A stretch of DNA of 64,000 bases from an uncultured Nitrospira sp. (GTDB lineage: Bacteria; Nitrospirota; Nitrospiria; Nitrospirales; Nitrospiraceae): the NCBI GenBank assembly GCA_902500755.1, contig CABVRV010000004.1:20712-84711 (forward strand), read 5' to 3'. The notes under the pieces are model-generated. The model had not been told where the DNA came from, did no database searches, and worked only from the letters and a program-made list of their open reading frames with translations. Below, piece by piece: positions 8,002 through 16,266 of this stretch (position 1 is its first letter; each line of letters begins with the position of its first letter). The translations under genes were made by a program, and so were the position numbers.

Positions 8002-8943
8002 ATGAGAATCTGCTCACTCGTCCCTGGTGCAACAGAAGTGGTCGCGTCACTCGGTTTGACTGACCATCTTGTCGGCATCAGCCATGAGTGCGATTTCCCT
8101 CCTTCAATTCGACAAATTCCGGTGATGATTGAACCACTAATCGAGCCCCACCTGACAGCCAGCGTAGCTATCGATCAACGGGTCAAAGAATTGGTCGCGT
8201 TGGGAAGTCCGCTGTATCAGCTCAACGAGCGAGCCTTTCATCAGGCCCGGCCCGATGTCATTCTGACACAAGGTCTGTGCCATGTCTGCGCCGTGACGCC
8301 GGACCAGCTTGCGCGTGCCATCCAGTTACTTCAACCTCCGCCTGCTATCCTCACGCTCAGCCCGACAACCCTTGAAGACATGATCCATGATATTGAGCGG
8401 ATCGCTGGAGCGGTTGATCAACCCGAGAAGGGACACGCGCTTGCCACAGAACTTCGTCGTCGATTGGACCACATCAACCAGAAGAACCTGCACCTACACG
8501 CCCGTCCTCGTGTCGTCTGTCTTGAATGGCTGGATCCTCTGTATGTCGCAGGGCATTGGGTTCCGGAAATGATAGACTTGGCCGGTGGACATGATGTACT
8601 AGGATCCAAGCATGCGCCATCGCATACAACGACGTGGCGAGCAGTGGAAACCTCTCATCCCGATGTAGTCATCGTCATGCCCTGTGGTTATTCCATCGAT
8701 CGTACGATGAACGAACTTCTACGGGTCGGACCTGTCCAAGATCAATGGCGACGGGCCTGTGAGCAGTGGCCGAATCTCTACGTCGTGGATGCCGCATCAT
8801 ATTTCAGCCGCCCTGGCCCTCGTCTGGTGGATGGGGTGGAACTGCTGGATTCCATTCTGCATCCAAATCCACATCTCCCTATCGACCCCATCAAAGTCAT
8901 CAAACTTGAAGCGTCGGTCCTGGCTGGAGGGTGCGCGTCATGA
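8002..8943 (+). CDS. BtuF-like substrate/cobalamin-binding domain protein (no signal peptide)
   Basis: The 313-residue protein starts MRICSLVPGATEVVASLGL and continues VGISHECDFPP, as in BtuF-like class III periplasmic binding proteins, with QARPDVILTQGLCHVCAV, RPRVVCLEWLDPLYVAGHWVPEM and HPDVVIVMPCGY further on. It has no signal peptide, so it should stay in the cytoplasm, unlike transport BtuF. Similar stand-alone proteins are annotated as cobalamin-binding, but ligand and role are not established. Its stop overlaps the hpnD start in an ATGA, so it is translated with the squalene genes. Why a B12-type binding fold should be coupled to hopanoid synthesis is not obvious. Confidence 0.75.
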   Translation: MRICSLVPGATEVVASLGLTDHLVGISHECDFPPSIRQIPVMIEPLIEPHLTASVAIDQRVKELVALGSPLYQLNERAFHQARPDVILTQGLCHVCAVTPDQLARAIQLLQPPPAILTLSPTTLEDMIHDIERIAGAVDQPEKGHALATELRRRLDHINQKNLHLHARPRVVCLEWLDPLYVAGHWVPEMIDLAGGHDVLGSKHAPSHTTTWRAVETSHPDVVIVMPCGYSIDRTMNELLRVGPVQDQWRRACEQWPNLYVVDAASYFSRPGPRLVDGVELLDSILHPNPHLPIDPIKVIKLEASVLAGGCAS

Positions 8944-9800
8944 AGACCGCTGAAGCGCAGGCCTATTGCACGGCATATACAAAACGCAGCGGCAGCAACT
9001 TTTACTACTCATTCCTGTTCCTGCCTAAAGCCAAGCGAGAAGCCATGTATACCGTCTATGCCTTCTGCAAGGCGGTAGATAGTGCCGTCGATGAACCGGC
9101 TGCCGGGAGCGACCCGAAAGAGGAACTCAAACGCTGGTTGAGCGAGCTCGACGCGGTCTATTCAGGAACGCCGACCACCCCAATCATGATAAGCCTAGCC
9201 GACCATGTGAAAACCATGGGAATACCCAAAGCCTACTTCGAGGAATTGATCAAAGGCGTTGAGATGGATCTGTTCAATAACCGCTACGTCACATTCGACG
9301 AGCTGTCTCTCTATTGTTACCGCGTCGCCTCCGTCGTCGGCCTGATCTGTTTACATATTTTCGGCGTCACCTCCGCTCGCGCTCAGGATTACGCGGTCGC
9401 GCTCGGTATGGCCTTCCAGCTGACCAACATTCTTCGCGACGTCGGCACCGATGCCGCCGAACGCCGTATTTATCTCCCGCTTGAGGACCTACGGAAATGG
9501 AACTACCCTGAAAAGTCCATGCTCAATCGGAGCTATTCCCCGGAGTTCTGCGCATTGATGGAATACGAAGCCTCTCGCGCCCATCATTATTATAAGCGCG
9601 CCGACGCAGCTCTGAAGGGATTATCGCCGCTCGAGCGCCGTGCCTTGACGGTGGCAGAAATCATGCGCGGCATTTATAGCCGTATCTTGGATCAAATCGA
9701 ACGATCGAACTATCAGGTGTTCGGACAACGAATCAGTCTGACTACGACACAACGGTTGATCATCGCGTTACGCATTTGGCTCCGTTCCCGATTCTCGTGA
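8940..9800 (+). CDS. hpnD: Presqualene diphosphate synthase HpnD
   Basis: The protein is a trans-isoprenyl head-to-head synthase of 286 residues. The first aspartate-rich motif is FCKAVDSAVDEP and the second is LTNILRDVGTDAAERRIYLP. The GSNFYYSFLFLPKAKREAMYTVYAFC opening is the usual HpnC/HpnD/phytoene-synthase start. HpnD joins two farnesyl diphosphates to presqualene diphosphate; HpnC and HpnE then give squalene for hopanoids. HpnD is preferred over HpnC on the motif wording, and the coupling to hpnE supports it. The ATG at 8940 overlaps the previous stop; a GTG at 8931 is less likely. No hpnC is in this window. Confidence 0.85.
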   Translation: MKTAEAQAYCTAYTKRSGSNFYYSFLFLPKAKREAMYTVYAFCKAVDSAVDEPAAGSDPKEELKRWLSELDAVYSGTPTTPIMISLADHVKTMGIPKAYFEELIKGVEMDLFNNRYVTFDELSLYCYRVASVVGLICLHIFGVTSARAQDYAVALGMAFQLTNILRDVGTDAAERRIYLPLEDLRKWNYPEKSMLNRSYSPEFCALMEYEASRAHHYYKRADAALKGLSPLERRALTVAEIMRGIYSRILDQIERSNYQVFGQRISLTTTQRLIIALRIWLRSRFS

Positions 9801-11113
9801 CTGCTCCAGCCTCACAAACCGTCCTCATCCTCGGCGCCGGGTTGGTCGGTCTCGCAACCGCCTATCATCTACATCGGCAGGGCTACCGCATCAGGCTGCT
9901 CGATCACCCGGATTGGCTCGACGGATTCCGGCTCAATGCAGCCGACCCAGCACCGGTTCTCTTAGGATGTCATCACGAGAGCCACCGACTCCTTCAGGCG
10001 CTGGATCAGAAACAGCCTTCACAACTAGATCACCCTATCCCACTTGAGTTTCAGCTACCCGATGGGCGCAACGTGTCATACCAGTCTGCTCGCCTTCCCG
10101 GAGCCTTTCAATGGATGATGAGTCTTTTTAGCTTCCAAGGCCTGGCATGGCAGGACCGCTGGAAGCTGTTCTCTCACGTGGAGAAGATTTGGGAGCAAGC
10201 GCAGACCCTTCCGACAGATCTAGAGAATCGCACTGCGCACGAATGGCTGACGGCGACCGGCCAAAGCGCCCAAGCCCGAGAGTGGATTTGGGGGCCGCTC
10301 GCTCATTGGTTGACAGGAAACGATCTCTCGCGCCTCTCCGCCGCGACCTTTGTGCAGTTGCTCTCAACTATATTTCTCAGCGACGCGTCGGATGCCAGGC
10401 TCACGTCTGTGTCGGGCTCCATCGAACAGAGGCTCATGACGACGATCAAACAAGCATTGGGTCACGGCCCTATCGAGTTCCACACTCTGACGACTCGTCC
10501 ACACCTCCGCTTTGGGGAGAACGGCCTACGGGACATCCGGTTACCAGACGGCATGACAATACAGGCACAGTGGTACATCATCGCGCTGCCACACCAGCAG
10601 TTGCTCCCGCTCCTGCCGGAGCGGCTGCTAACGCGCTATGCCTATTTTGCCCAGGTCACGGAACTCACCGATCTCAGCGAGGTCGTCGTCCAATTGACGT
10701 GCCAAGAGGCCACTCAAACCCCTCGCCTTGTCTTGCTACCAGGACGCCCGTTCAACCAACTGGCCCTCACTCCGTTGAGGCCTGGCGAAATCAGCTGTCG
10801 TCTCTCGGCGCTAGCCGACTCGCTTGCAGACTTAAATACGGATCAGGTGGTAGACGCTGCGATCGCCGGGCTGAGCCGGATATGTCCAAACATGGCTCCC
10901 AAAGACATACTCGCCCATGAAATCATTCGAGAACATCATGCCGCGCTCTCGCTTGCGCCGGGCACTGCACGGCTCCGGCCTCTCCCGCAAAGTCCTATCC
11001 AAAATATGCTCGTCGCTGGAGCCTGGACGGACACCGGCTGGCCTGCTAATCTCGAAAGTGCGCTCGTCAGTGCCCGTCGCTGTACGGAAATCATCACCGG
11101 ACGCCCGGCTTGA
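9797..11113 (+). CDS. hpnE: Squalene-associated FAD-dependent desaturase HpnE
   Basis: The protein is an FAD amine-oxidase-fold enzyme of 438 residues. It begins with the dinucleotide-binding loop LILGAGLVGLATAYHLHRQG and ends with the FAD-contacting LVAGAWTDTGWPANLESALVSARR segment typical of phytoene-desaturase-like proteins. HpnE catalyses the last step to squalene from hydroxysqualene in the HpnCDE route. The GTG at 9797 overlaps the hpnD stop as GTGA, matching the ATGA overlap one gene upstream, so I prefer it to the TTG at 9776. The first residues differ somewhat from canonical HpnE (LLDHPDWLDGFRLNAADPAP in place of an E-A-x-x-x-GGR stretch), so specificity is less certain than fold. 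Confidence 0.82.
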   Translation: MTAPASQTVLILGAGLVGLATAYHLHRQGYRIRLLDHPDWLDGFRLNAADPAPVLLGCHHESHRLLQALDQKQPSQLDHPIPLEFQLPDGRNVSYQSARLPGAFQWMMSLFSFQGLAWQDRWKLFSHVEKIWEQAQTLPTDLENRTAHEWLTATGQSAQAREWIWGPLAHWLTGNDLSRLSAATFVQLLSTIFLSDASDARLTSVSGSIEQRLMTTIKQALGHGPIEFHTLTTRPHLRFGENGLRDIRLPDGMTIQAQWYIIALPHQQLLPLLPERLLTRYAYFAQVTELTDLSEVVVQLTCQEATQTPRLVLLPGRPFNQLALTPLRPGEISCRLSALADSLADLNTDQVVDAAIAGLSRICPNMAPKDILAHEIIREHHAALSLAPGTARLRPLPQSPIQNMLVAGAWTDTGWPANLESALVSARRCTEIITGRPA

Positions 11114-11145
11114 CCCTGCTTGTACCGCATGGTACTAACACCTAC

Positions 11146-11454
11146 ATGTTGTCGTGGTCCACACGCATGATCATAGGTGTTCTGTTGCTTGGCACTGGCT
11201 GTGCCCAGAGCCCTTATGAGCGTGGAGGCTACCCCACTGGTCTCAGCCGGTATGATGTGGAGCGCGACTACATGGAGTGCGAGTACAAGGCGAGATTAGC
11301 CAACGAGCATCACTTCTATAGCCAGAACCCATCCTTCCCCTTCAGCCGGAGCCCTCAGAGCCCCGCCGACCATGCCCGAGCCCTGCATGGCCTATCGACC
11401 ATCAATGCCATGAGGGATACCTGCCTTTCGGCAAAAGGATACCGGCTTAATTAG
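11146..11454 (+). CDS. Small putative outer-envelope lipoprotein
   Basis: The 102-residue protein has a short signal sequence ending in a lipobox, LLLGTGC, with the acylated cysteine at residue 19 from the ATG at 11146. The mature part is about 80 residues, charged and aromatic (YDVERDYMECEYKARLANEHHFY), with three further cysteines including MRDTC. It ends with GYRL, a pattern common in small bacterial lipoproteins of unknown function. It starts 32 bases after hpnE and may share that transcript. An ATG at 11167 would give a shorter signal. The 3' end overlaps that of the convergent reverse-strand gene by eight bases. Confidence 0.6.
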   Translation: MLSWSTRMIIGVLLLGTGCAQSPYERGGYPTGLSRYDVERDYMECEYKARLANEHHFYSQNPSFPFSRSPQSPADHARALHGLSTINAMRDTCLSAKGYRLN

Positions 11455-12064
11455 CTGAGTGCAGATAACACAAATCCTCAAACCGTTCACCGCCTCGATA
11501 CTTCGCAATCACCAGCCATTCCCTTCTGGCATCGGTCAAACCAATGTAGGCTCTCCCGTCCAGAAAAAAGGGTTGGAGAGAAAAGGTGATCGTCAACGCG
11601 GGAGGGGTCACGCCCTGGTCACCCCGGAGCGACGTCAGCGGATAGGTTCCACCGGTTCGTTCGAACTTGTCATGAGTCGCCAACAAGGGGCTCAAGTCTT
11701 GCCAATTCGCTTCTTCGAGAACGTTGCTGTCGGCAGGAAACACATAGAAGCTGTCACTCAAGTCGCCCTTCATGCAGAACGTGGTCTTCACCAACAAATC
11801 GGCTCGCCCATTGTTATCCAAATCGATAATCGTCTTATCGAGACTCGAGCAGCGCCTCACCGTTGGGCCCTCACCTTTCAACTCAACCGGCACCCACTCT
11901 ACCGTCCGCGACAGGCCACTCTCAAAAACGAACTGGTCACCCGTCAATCGGGCGACGGTTTCGCAGAATGGCTTATCCGCGAACGCCGTCAGTTCAACAG
12001 AGGCTGCAGCCGTCATCGCCTGCACTATTGTCAGCAGCATACTTGCCATGCCTGGAAGTTTCAT
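11447..12064 (-). CDS. Secreted hypothetical protein
   Basis: The 205-residue protein starts with a signal peptide (MKLPGMASMLLTIVQAMTAAASVELTAFA). The mature part is a single beta-rich domain. It contains IIDLDNNGRADLLVKT, a D-x-D-x-N-x-x-x-D stretch like the calcium loop of FG-GAP/VCBS proteins, and later the YIGLTDARREWLVIAKY strand pair. Four cysteines (PFCETV, RRCSS, TFCMKG, EDLCYL) could make two disulfides. I do not recognise the family. It converges with the small lipoprotein gene. Confidence 0.65.
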   Translation of the reverse strand: MKLPGMASMLLTIVQAMTAAASVELTAFADKPFCETVARLTGDQFVFESGLSRTVEWVPVELKGEGPTVRRCSSLDKTIIDLDNNGRADLLVKTTFCMKGDLSDSFYVFPADSNVLEEANWQDLSPLLATHDKFERTGGTYPLTSLRGDQGVTPPALTITFSLQPFFLDGRAYIGLTDARREWLVIAKYRGGERFEDLCYLHSAN

Positions 12065-12160
12065 TACCGTTTCTCCCGTCCGTTGAGCTCATTATCGTGA
12101 TTGACATCCAGACTCACCAATTTCTAAGATACCGTCACCACGTTCTTGCTTTCATGACAC

Positions 12161-12820
12161 ATGACCCTCACGACTCTCCAAGACCTTGCCGACTCGCTCC
12201 ATGATTGCCAGCGCTGCAAACTGGCGAAGTTGGGGCGCAGCCAGGTCGTCTTCGGCGTCGGCAATCCTCACGCCAGTATCATGTTTGTGGGGGAAGCGCC
12301 AGGTTTTAACGAAGATCAGAAGGGTGAGCCGTTCGTCGGGGCAGCCGGCAAGCTCTTGAACGATCTGCTTGCCTCGGCAGGCCTCTCACGTGACCAGATC
12401 TACATTGCGAACGTGATTAAGTGCCGGCCACCGAATAATCGAGACCCCGAGCAGGACGAAGTCGAGACGTGCAAGCCGTTCCTGCTGCAGCAGATTCAAC
12501 TGATTCAGCCAAAGCTGGTCTGTACCTTGGGTAACTGGGCCACGCAGACCTTATTGGAACGCAAAGTCGGGATCACCAAGGTGAAGGCACAAGCGTTTCA
12601 CATGAAAGATTTCGTCATCTTTCCACTCTTACATCCGGCTGCGGCGCTGCACCAGGGCAATCTTCTCCCCACGTTGAAAGAAGATTTTAAGAAGCTGAAG
12701 GAATTCCTCGACCGCCACTCCAAAGCACCTGAGCCAACCAGCACAGCCCCTACCCCAGCCGCACCCGTCCTGAATATTGAATCGCCCCAGCCGGCACAGA
12801 TGGATTTGTTCGGATCGTAA
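12161..12820 (+). CDS. udg: Type 4 uracil-DNA glycosylase (Fe-S)
   Basis: The protein is 219 residues. The family 4 signature is complete: C16 and C19 in CQRC, C88 in VIKCRPP and C104 in VETCKPF for the [4Fe-4S] cluster, VGEAPGFNEDQKGEPFVGAAG for the uracil pocket and water-activating residues, and LLHPAAAL for the leucine/histidine loop. These enzymes remove uracil from DNA. A Pro/Ala-rich tail of about 40 residues (from about 180) ends in AQMDLFGS, which looks like a sliding-clamp-binding peptide (Q-x-x-h-x-F type). An upstream in-frame start is not needed. The gene is free-standing and marks the left border of the accessory patch. Confidence 0.93.
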   Translation: MTLTTLQDLADSLHDCQRCKLAKLGRSQVVFGVGNPHASIMFVGEAPGFNEDQKGEPFVGAAGKLLNDLLASAGLSRDQIYIANVIKCRPPNNRDPEQDEVETCKPFLLQQIQLIQPKLVCTLGNWATQTLLERKVGITKVKAQAFHMKDFVIFPLLHPAAALHQGNLLPTLKEDFKKLKEFLDRHSKAPEPTSTAPTPAAPVLNIESPQPAQMDLFGS

Positions 12821-12984
12821 TTCGTCACCCGTCCTTTTAGCCAATTCTCTGAACGACCCTTTCGGGCACAGGCGGCCCCATGAAGTGCCTCGGCTAACGA
12901 AAGGATGACAGCCCTTCGGTATGCTCAAGAAAGTAAACTGCTTATGGTTAATAATTCCCTAGTTTCCAGTCAAGAAGCATAATT

Positions 12985-14016
12985 ATGCCTGTAAACTCTC
13001 ACTACCTCCCCCAACTCTTGCTCAAGGGGTTTTCATTTCGTCAAAGGGGAGAGGAATTTTATGTTCATGTGTATCGAAAGGGATGCCTCCCATTTTCATC
13101 AAACACAAAGGGAGTTGGTGCCGAAGGAAATTTCTATGGAAATGAGGACATCGAGTACACTCTTTCAGACACTGAAACTCAGTTCGCAGTCCTAACTCGC
13201 CATCTCCGCGAAGGCCATTGCGAGTCCTCCTGCAAGCCGCTCATCGATAGATTTGTTGCGCATTCTCTCATCAGAACTCGTGCTTTCAGAGATGGTGTTC
13301 ACGTCATTGGAGCTACCGTTCTGAGTGAGGGCTTCCAAGAATTTCTGAACCCGGAATACACTCCTCAACTACTTGCTAAACTCGTCGAAGATGCCATGCT
13401 CGAACCAGACGTTAGAAACTTATTGACGACAGCTCCTGCTGAGGTTCGTCCATTGATCGAAGGAACGATGCGAAAAATGTTTCTTCATCCTTACATGCAT
13501 GAGAAGCTTAGGCAAATGATCCTCCCCGCCCTTGACGCGATAGATACCGCTGCATCTGCACAATCAGCTCAACGGCAAGTTCTTAAAAGTGATCAACACC
13601 TTGAAAAGCGAATCCGCGATCTAAGAGAGATCGTTTGGACCGTCGAGACATACGAAGCCCATTCCTTAATTCTCGGTGATATTGGGCCACTTGTACGGGG
13701 TAATGAGCCAAGTGAATGGGGACGAATATTTCATGGCATTCCGCAAGTGATCTGGTTCCCACTATCTGATCGATCCCTCCTGGTTGGTGAAACCTCCATC
13801 GGCACCACTAGACCCGATTACGAGGAGGTTAATACCCTCTCTGCGGAAAATAGCCTGGAGTTTTTTGTCGCGAGTCAAAGAACCCATAGAGAGGACGAGT
13901 ATCAAAGACGAATTGGTTCACGGGTGGACCGCATCACCTTGGAACAGCAATCAGAATTAAAACGGACCGTCCGTGAGTATCTGACAACTCCGGAAGGAAC
14001 TCTTATGGAAGAATAA
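12985..14016 (+). CDS. DUF4238-like accessory protein
   Basis: The 343-residue protein begins MPVNSHYLPQLLLKGFS, followed by EEFYVHVYRKG, which matches the opening of DUF4238 proteins (N-x-H-Y-(V/L)-P). The rest is largely helical with RFVAHSLIRTRAF and a C-terminal PQVIWFPLSDRSLLVGE strand that fits the family's domain end. DUF4238 genes are scattered and strain-variable; no activity is established. The base composition is visibly more AT-rich than its neighbours, and it sits between a housekeeping glycosylase and a toxin-antitoxin pair, so acquisition by transfer is likely. No recognisable ribosome binding site precedes the ATG (upstream AAGAAGCATAATT). Confidence 0.6.
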   Translation: MPVNSHYLPQLLLKGFSFRQRGEEFYVHVYRKGCLPFSSNTKGVGAEGNFYGNEDIEYTLSDTETQFAVLTRHLREGHCESSCKPLIDRFVAHSLIRTRAFRDGVHVIGATVLSEGFQEFLNPEYTPQLLAKLVEDAMLEPDVRNLLTTAPAEVRPLIEGTMRKMFLHPYMHEKLRQMILPALDAIDTAASAQSAQRQVLKSDQHLEKRIRDLREIVWTVETYEAHSLILGDIGPLVRGNEPSEWGRIFHGIPQVIWFPLSDRSLLVGETSIGTTRPDYEEVNTLSAENSLEFFVASQRTHREDEYQRRIGSRVDRITLEQQSELKRTVREYLTTPEGTLMEE

Positions 14017-14202
14017 GATTATGCCAGCACGAAACAGCCGCTCGACTGCATCGCTGACCTTGAGGGCCGTCTCGCCTGCCACACTCCCACCTCCGCAACG
14101 GCCATAGAGCATCGCAGAGTCTCTTCCTCACCTGAAACCAGGAATGCTTGTCATATCTGTGCGAAATGAGTATTCTCCCCACAAGGCACACAGATCTAGA
14201 CG

Positions 14203-14493
14203 ATGACGACCACCGACGTACTGAAATCCAAACGGAACGACATTCTCAGGCTTGCGGCAGAACATGGAGCCCGCCACATACGCGTGTTTGGATCAGTGGC
14301 ACGGGGAGAAGCAGACTCAACCAGTGATATCGATTTCTTAGTTAGGATGGACCGTGGGCGGAGCTTGCTGGACCTGATTGAGCTGGGCCAGGAGCTGGAA
14401 TCCGTTCTGCACCGGAAAGTGGATATCCTTACCGACGAGGGCCTAAGCCCCTACCTGCGGCAACGCATCCTTGATGAAGCCGTCCCCCTATGA
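14203..14493 (+). CDS. mntA: MntA-type minimal nucleotidyltransferase (antitoxin of a HEPN/MNT pair)
   Basis: The 96-residue protein is a complete MNT domain: FGSVARGEADSTSDIDFLV gives the G30-S31-x10-D42-x-D44 active site, and a third acidic residue follows in KVDILTDE. In HepT/MntA systems this protein modifies (AMPylates) the HEPN toxin at a conserved tyrosine and so neutralises it. It overlaps the next gene by four bases (ATGA), as usual for this pair. The catalytic residues are intact, so the antitoxin should work even though its partner is frameshifted. Confidence 0.9.
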   Translation: MTTTDVLKSKRNDILRLAAEHGARHIRVFGSVARGEADSTSDIDFLVRMDRGRSLLDLIELGQELESVLHRKVDILTDEGLSPYLRQRILDEAVPL

Positions 14494-14824
14494 AGGATGA
14501 CCGCATCTACCTGCTCCACATTCGCGACGCCATCCAATACATTTTTGAATACACGACCACCGGCAAGGATCGTTTTTTGCGGACCGAAAAACCCAGGACG
14601 CCGTCGTCCGCAATCTGGAAATTATTGGCGAAGCCACGAAACGCATTTCTGCCCACCTCAAAGAGGCTCATTCCGACATTTCCTGGAAGCCCATCGCCGG
14701 CCTGCGAGACAAGCTGGTGCACGATTACTTCGGAGTCAACCTTCAGCTCGTATGGGATGTTGTCGAACGCGACCTGCCTACTTTGAAGATCAAAGTAGCG
14801 CGACTTCTGGAAGAGCTCAGCTAG
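14490..14824 (+). pseudogene. hepT: HepT-type HEPN toxin, frameshifted
   Basis: The frame from the ATG reads MKDDRIYLLHIRDAIQYIFE, a normal HepT N-terminus, up to about residue 30 and then loses similarity. The matching remainder is in the next frame from about 14580: DRKTQDAVVRNLEIIGEATK, then WKPIAGLRDKLVHDYFGVNL with the intact RNase motif R-x4-H-x-Y, ending LLEELS at 14824. Adding one T to the T6 run at 14573-14578 would restore a single about 111-residue frame. As written the toxin is cut off before its active site. This could be a true inactivating mutation or an error in a homopolymer. Both halves are otherwise undamaged, so the event is recent or artefactual. Confidence 0.85.
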
Positions 14825-14919
14825 CGAACGTCGCCGGGAATATTGGCCGCATGCCCAGACTTCTAGCGCATCCGTGCTTGGGCATCGGTCCACCGGCGAG
14901 CCATATTCTGGGTAGGCGC

Positions 14920-15375
14920 TTATGTTCTAGATTGGGCTGCCGGCGACGAGTCCGGGGCCTTGCCTTCGCTGCTTTCTTCTTCGGCCAGCGTCTCTTCCTC
15001 CGGCACATCGAACCACTGGACCAACATCTCTTCCCACCAGGCTTCAGTGACGTCAGCCCCTGGATCTGCTCCTAAAAATGCCACATCCTCTTGCTTGAGG
15101 GATGCCCCGACCAGCTGCGGCTGGAACTTTGCTCGATTAATGACTTCCTTTGTCGCATAGCCCCCGATGATCCAGGAGTCTGGGTCGGCCCGACGAGACT
15201 TGTATGCCTTCAACCCGAGCTTGAGATACATAAAGATCTGCTGCTGAGTCTGATCGACAACGCCGGACTGTGGCAGGCTGAGTGTTTTTTCGATCTTGCT
15301 CCTCCAATGCCGATCATCGTAACGCGACGTGATCAGCTGCAGCATTTTCTTTCCGAGTTCTGCATCAAGCGGCAT
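14920..15375 (-). CDS. Conserved hypothetical protein
   Basis: The start is taken as the ATG at 15375 because AGGAAG lies nine bases upstream. The 151-residue protein has no signal peptide or membrane span. It begins MPLDAELGKKMLQLITSRYD and has a conserved-looking core (QTQQQIFMYLKLGLKAYKSR, SWIIGGYATKEVIN) with several tryptophans, then an acidic tail (EEETLAEEESSEGK). I recognise no family. It lies 51 bases downstream of the dienelactone hydrolase gene on the same strand and may be co-transcribed. Confidence 0.65.
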   Translation of the reverse strand: MPLDAELGKKMLQLITSRYDDRHWRSKIEKTLSLPQSGVVDQTQQQIFMYLKLGLKAYKSRRADPDSWIIGGYATKEVINRAKFQPQLVGASLKQEDVAFLGADPGADVTEAWWEEMLVQWFDVPEEETLAEEESSEGKAPDSSPAAQSRT

Positions 15376-15426
15376 AGTGGATCTTCCTGTGCTACACGCA
15401 AAGCACAAAGCCGGAGGTCATTTTCA

Positions 15427-16131
15427 TCAGCCGAGATGCTGCTTGAAGAAGGCTTTCGTCCTGGCCCATGCATCCTTGGCGGCTTCAGGTCGATACACCG
15501 AGGGATCCGTGTCCCGAAAAAACGCATGAGGCGCACCGGGATAAGTCTTGATCTCTCCGGGTTTGTTGTATTTTTTCAGTGCCGCCGCCAATCTTTGTAC
15601 ATCGGCCTTCGTGATCCAGCCATCGTCCTCTCCATAAATATAGAGAATTGGGCAGGCCAGCTTCTGAATTGGGGTATCTGGATTGGGCACTTGGCCATAG
15701 AACGGCACCGCCGCTTTGATCTCCGAATTGATGCAGGGCAGCATGAGTGCATAGGAACCGCCCATACAGAACCCCGTGATACCGATCTTTGTCGCGTCGA
15801 CTTCTGGGGCTGATTTCAAATAGCCCACCGTCGCATTTAGATCGGCGAGCCCATCCTCCTGTTTCAAGGTATTCATCAGTTTACCGGCTTCTCCGGCATC
15901 TGTCGTCAGCGCATGTCCCAGGCGAGAATACAAATCCGGAGCGATGGCCACGTAGCCTTCTGCCGCATACCGCCTCGCGATATCCTTCACATGGTCTGTG
16001 AGTCCCCACCATTCCTGGACGATGATAATGGCCGGCCGTTTCCCCGTGGCCTGTGGGGCCGCCACGAACGCCTTCATTCCCACTTTTCCACTCTGGTACT
16101 GAACGATTGTTTCTCGAATAGGTTCAGCCAT
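15427..16131 (-). CDS. Dienelactone hydrolase family protein
   Basis: The 234-residue alpha/beta hydrolase shows the DLH signature: QEWWGL with the conserved Glu (residue 40), GFCMGG with the nucleophile Cys122, GEDDGWI with the catalytic Asp, and PGAPHAFF with the His. Cys in place of Ser as nucleophile is the hallmark of the family. Classical members open dienelactones in chloroaromatic breakdown, but many homologues in organisms without that pathway have unknown substrates, and no pathway genes are nearby. GGAGGTGACGC precedes the ATG. There is no signal peptide, so it is cytoplasmic. Confidence 0.9.
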   Translation of the reverse strand: MAEPIRETIVQYQSGKVGMKAFVAAPQATGKRPAIIIVQEWWGLTDHVKDIARRYAAEGYVAIAPDLYSRLGHALTTDAGEAGKLMNTLKQEDGLADLNATVGYLKSAPEVDATKIGITGFCMGGSYALMLPCINSEIKAAVPFYGQVPNPDTPIQKLACPILYIYGEDDGWITKADVQRLAAALKKYNKPGEIKTYPGAPHAFFRDTDPSVYRPEAAKDAWARTKAFFKQHLG

Positions 16132-16168
16132 GCGTCACCTCCGCACACAGGGTACTAGGGCTATATAT

Positions 16169-16251
16169 CGAGTACTGGGTGATACGGTGTGAATTCGAAA
16201 CTGAAGACTTTGTTCGGTCTGTCATCTCCAACACTCAGGACTCAGTACTCG
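16169..16251. repeat. Spaced inverted repeat between pmbA and the hydrolase gene
   Basis: CGAGTACTG at 16169-16177 and CAGTACTCG at 16243-16251 are perfect reverse complements separated by 65 bases, in the gap between two reverse-strand genes. A further TACTAGG/GGACTCAG similarity suggests degraded surrounding repeats. It could be a fold-back element or chance. Confidence 0.35.
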
Positions 16252-16266
16252 CGTTTCGACATTGAT

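Noticed and set aside
14573-14578. Programmed frameshifting at the T6 run in hepT
   Set aside because: A slip could in principle restore the frame, but HepT genes are not known to use it and no stimulatory structure was recognised; mutation or sequence error is simpler.
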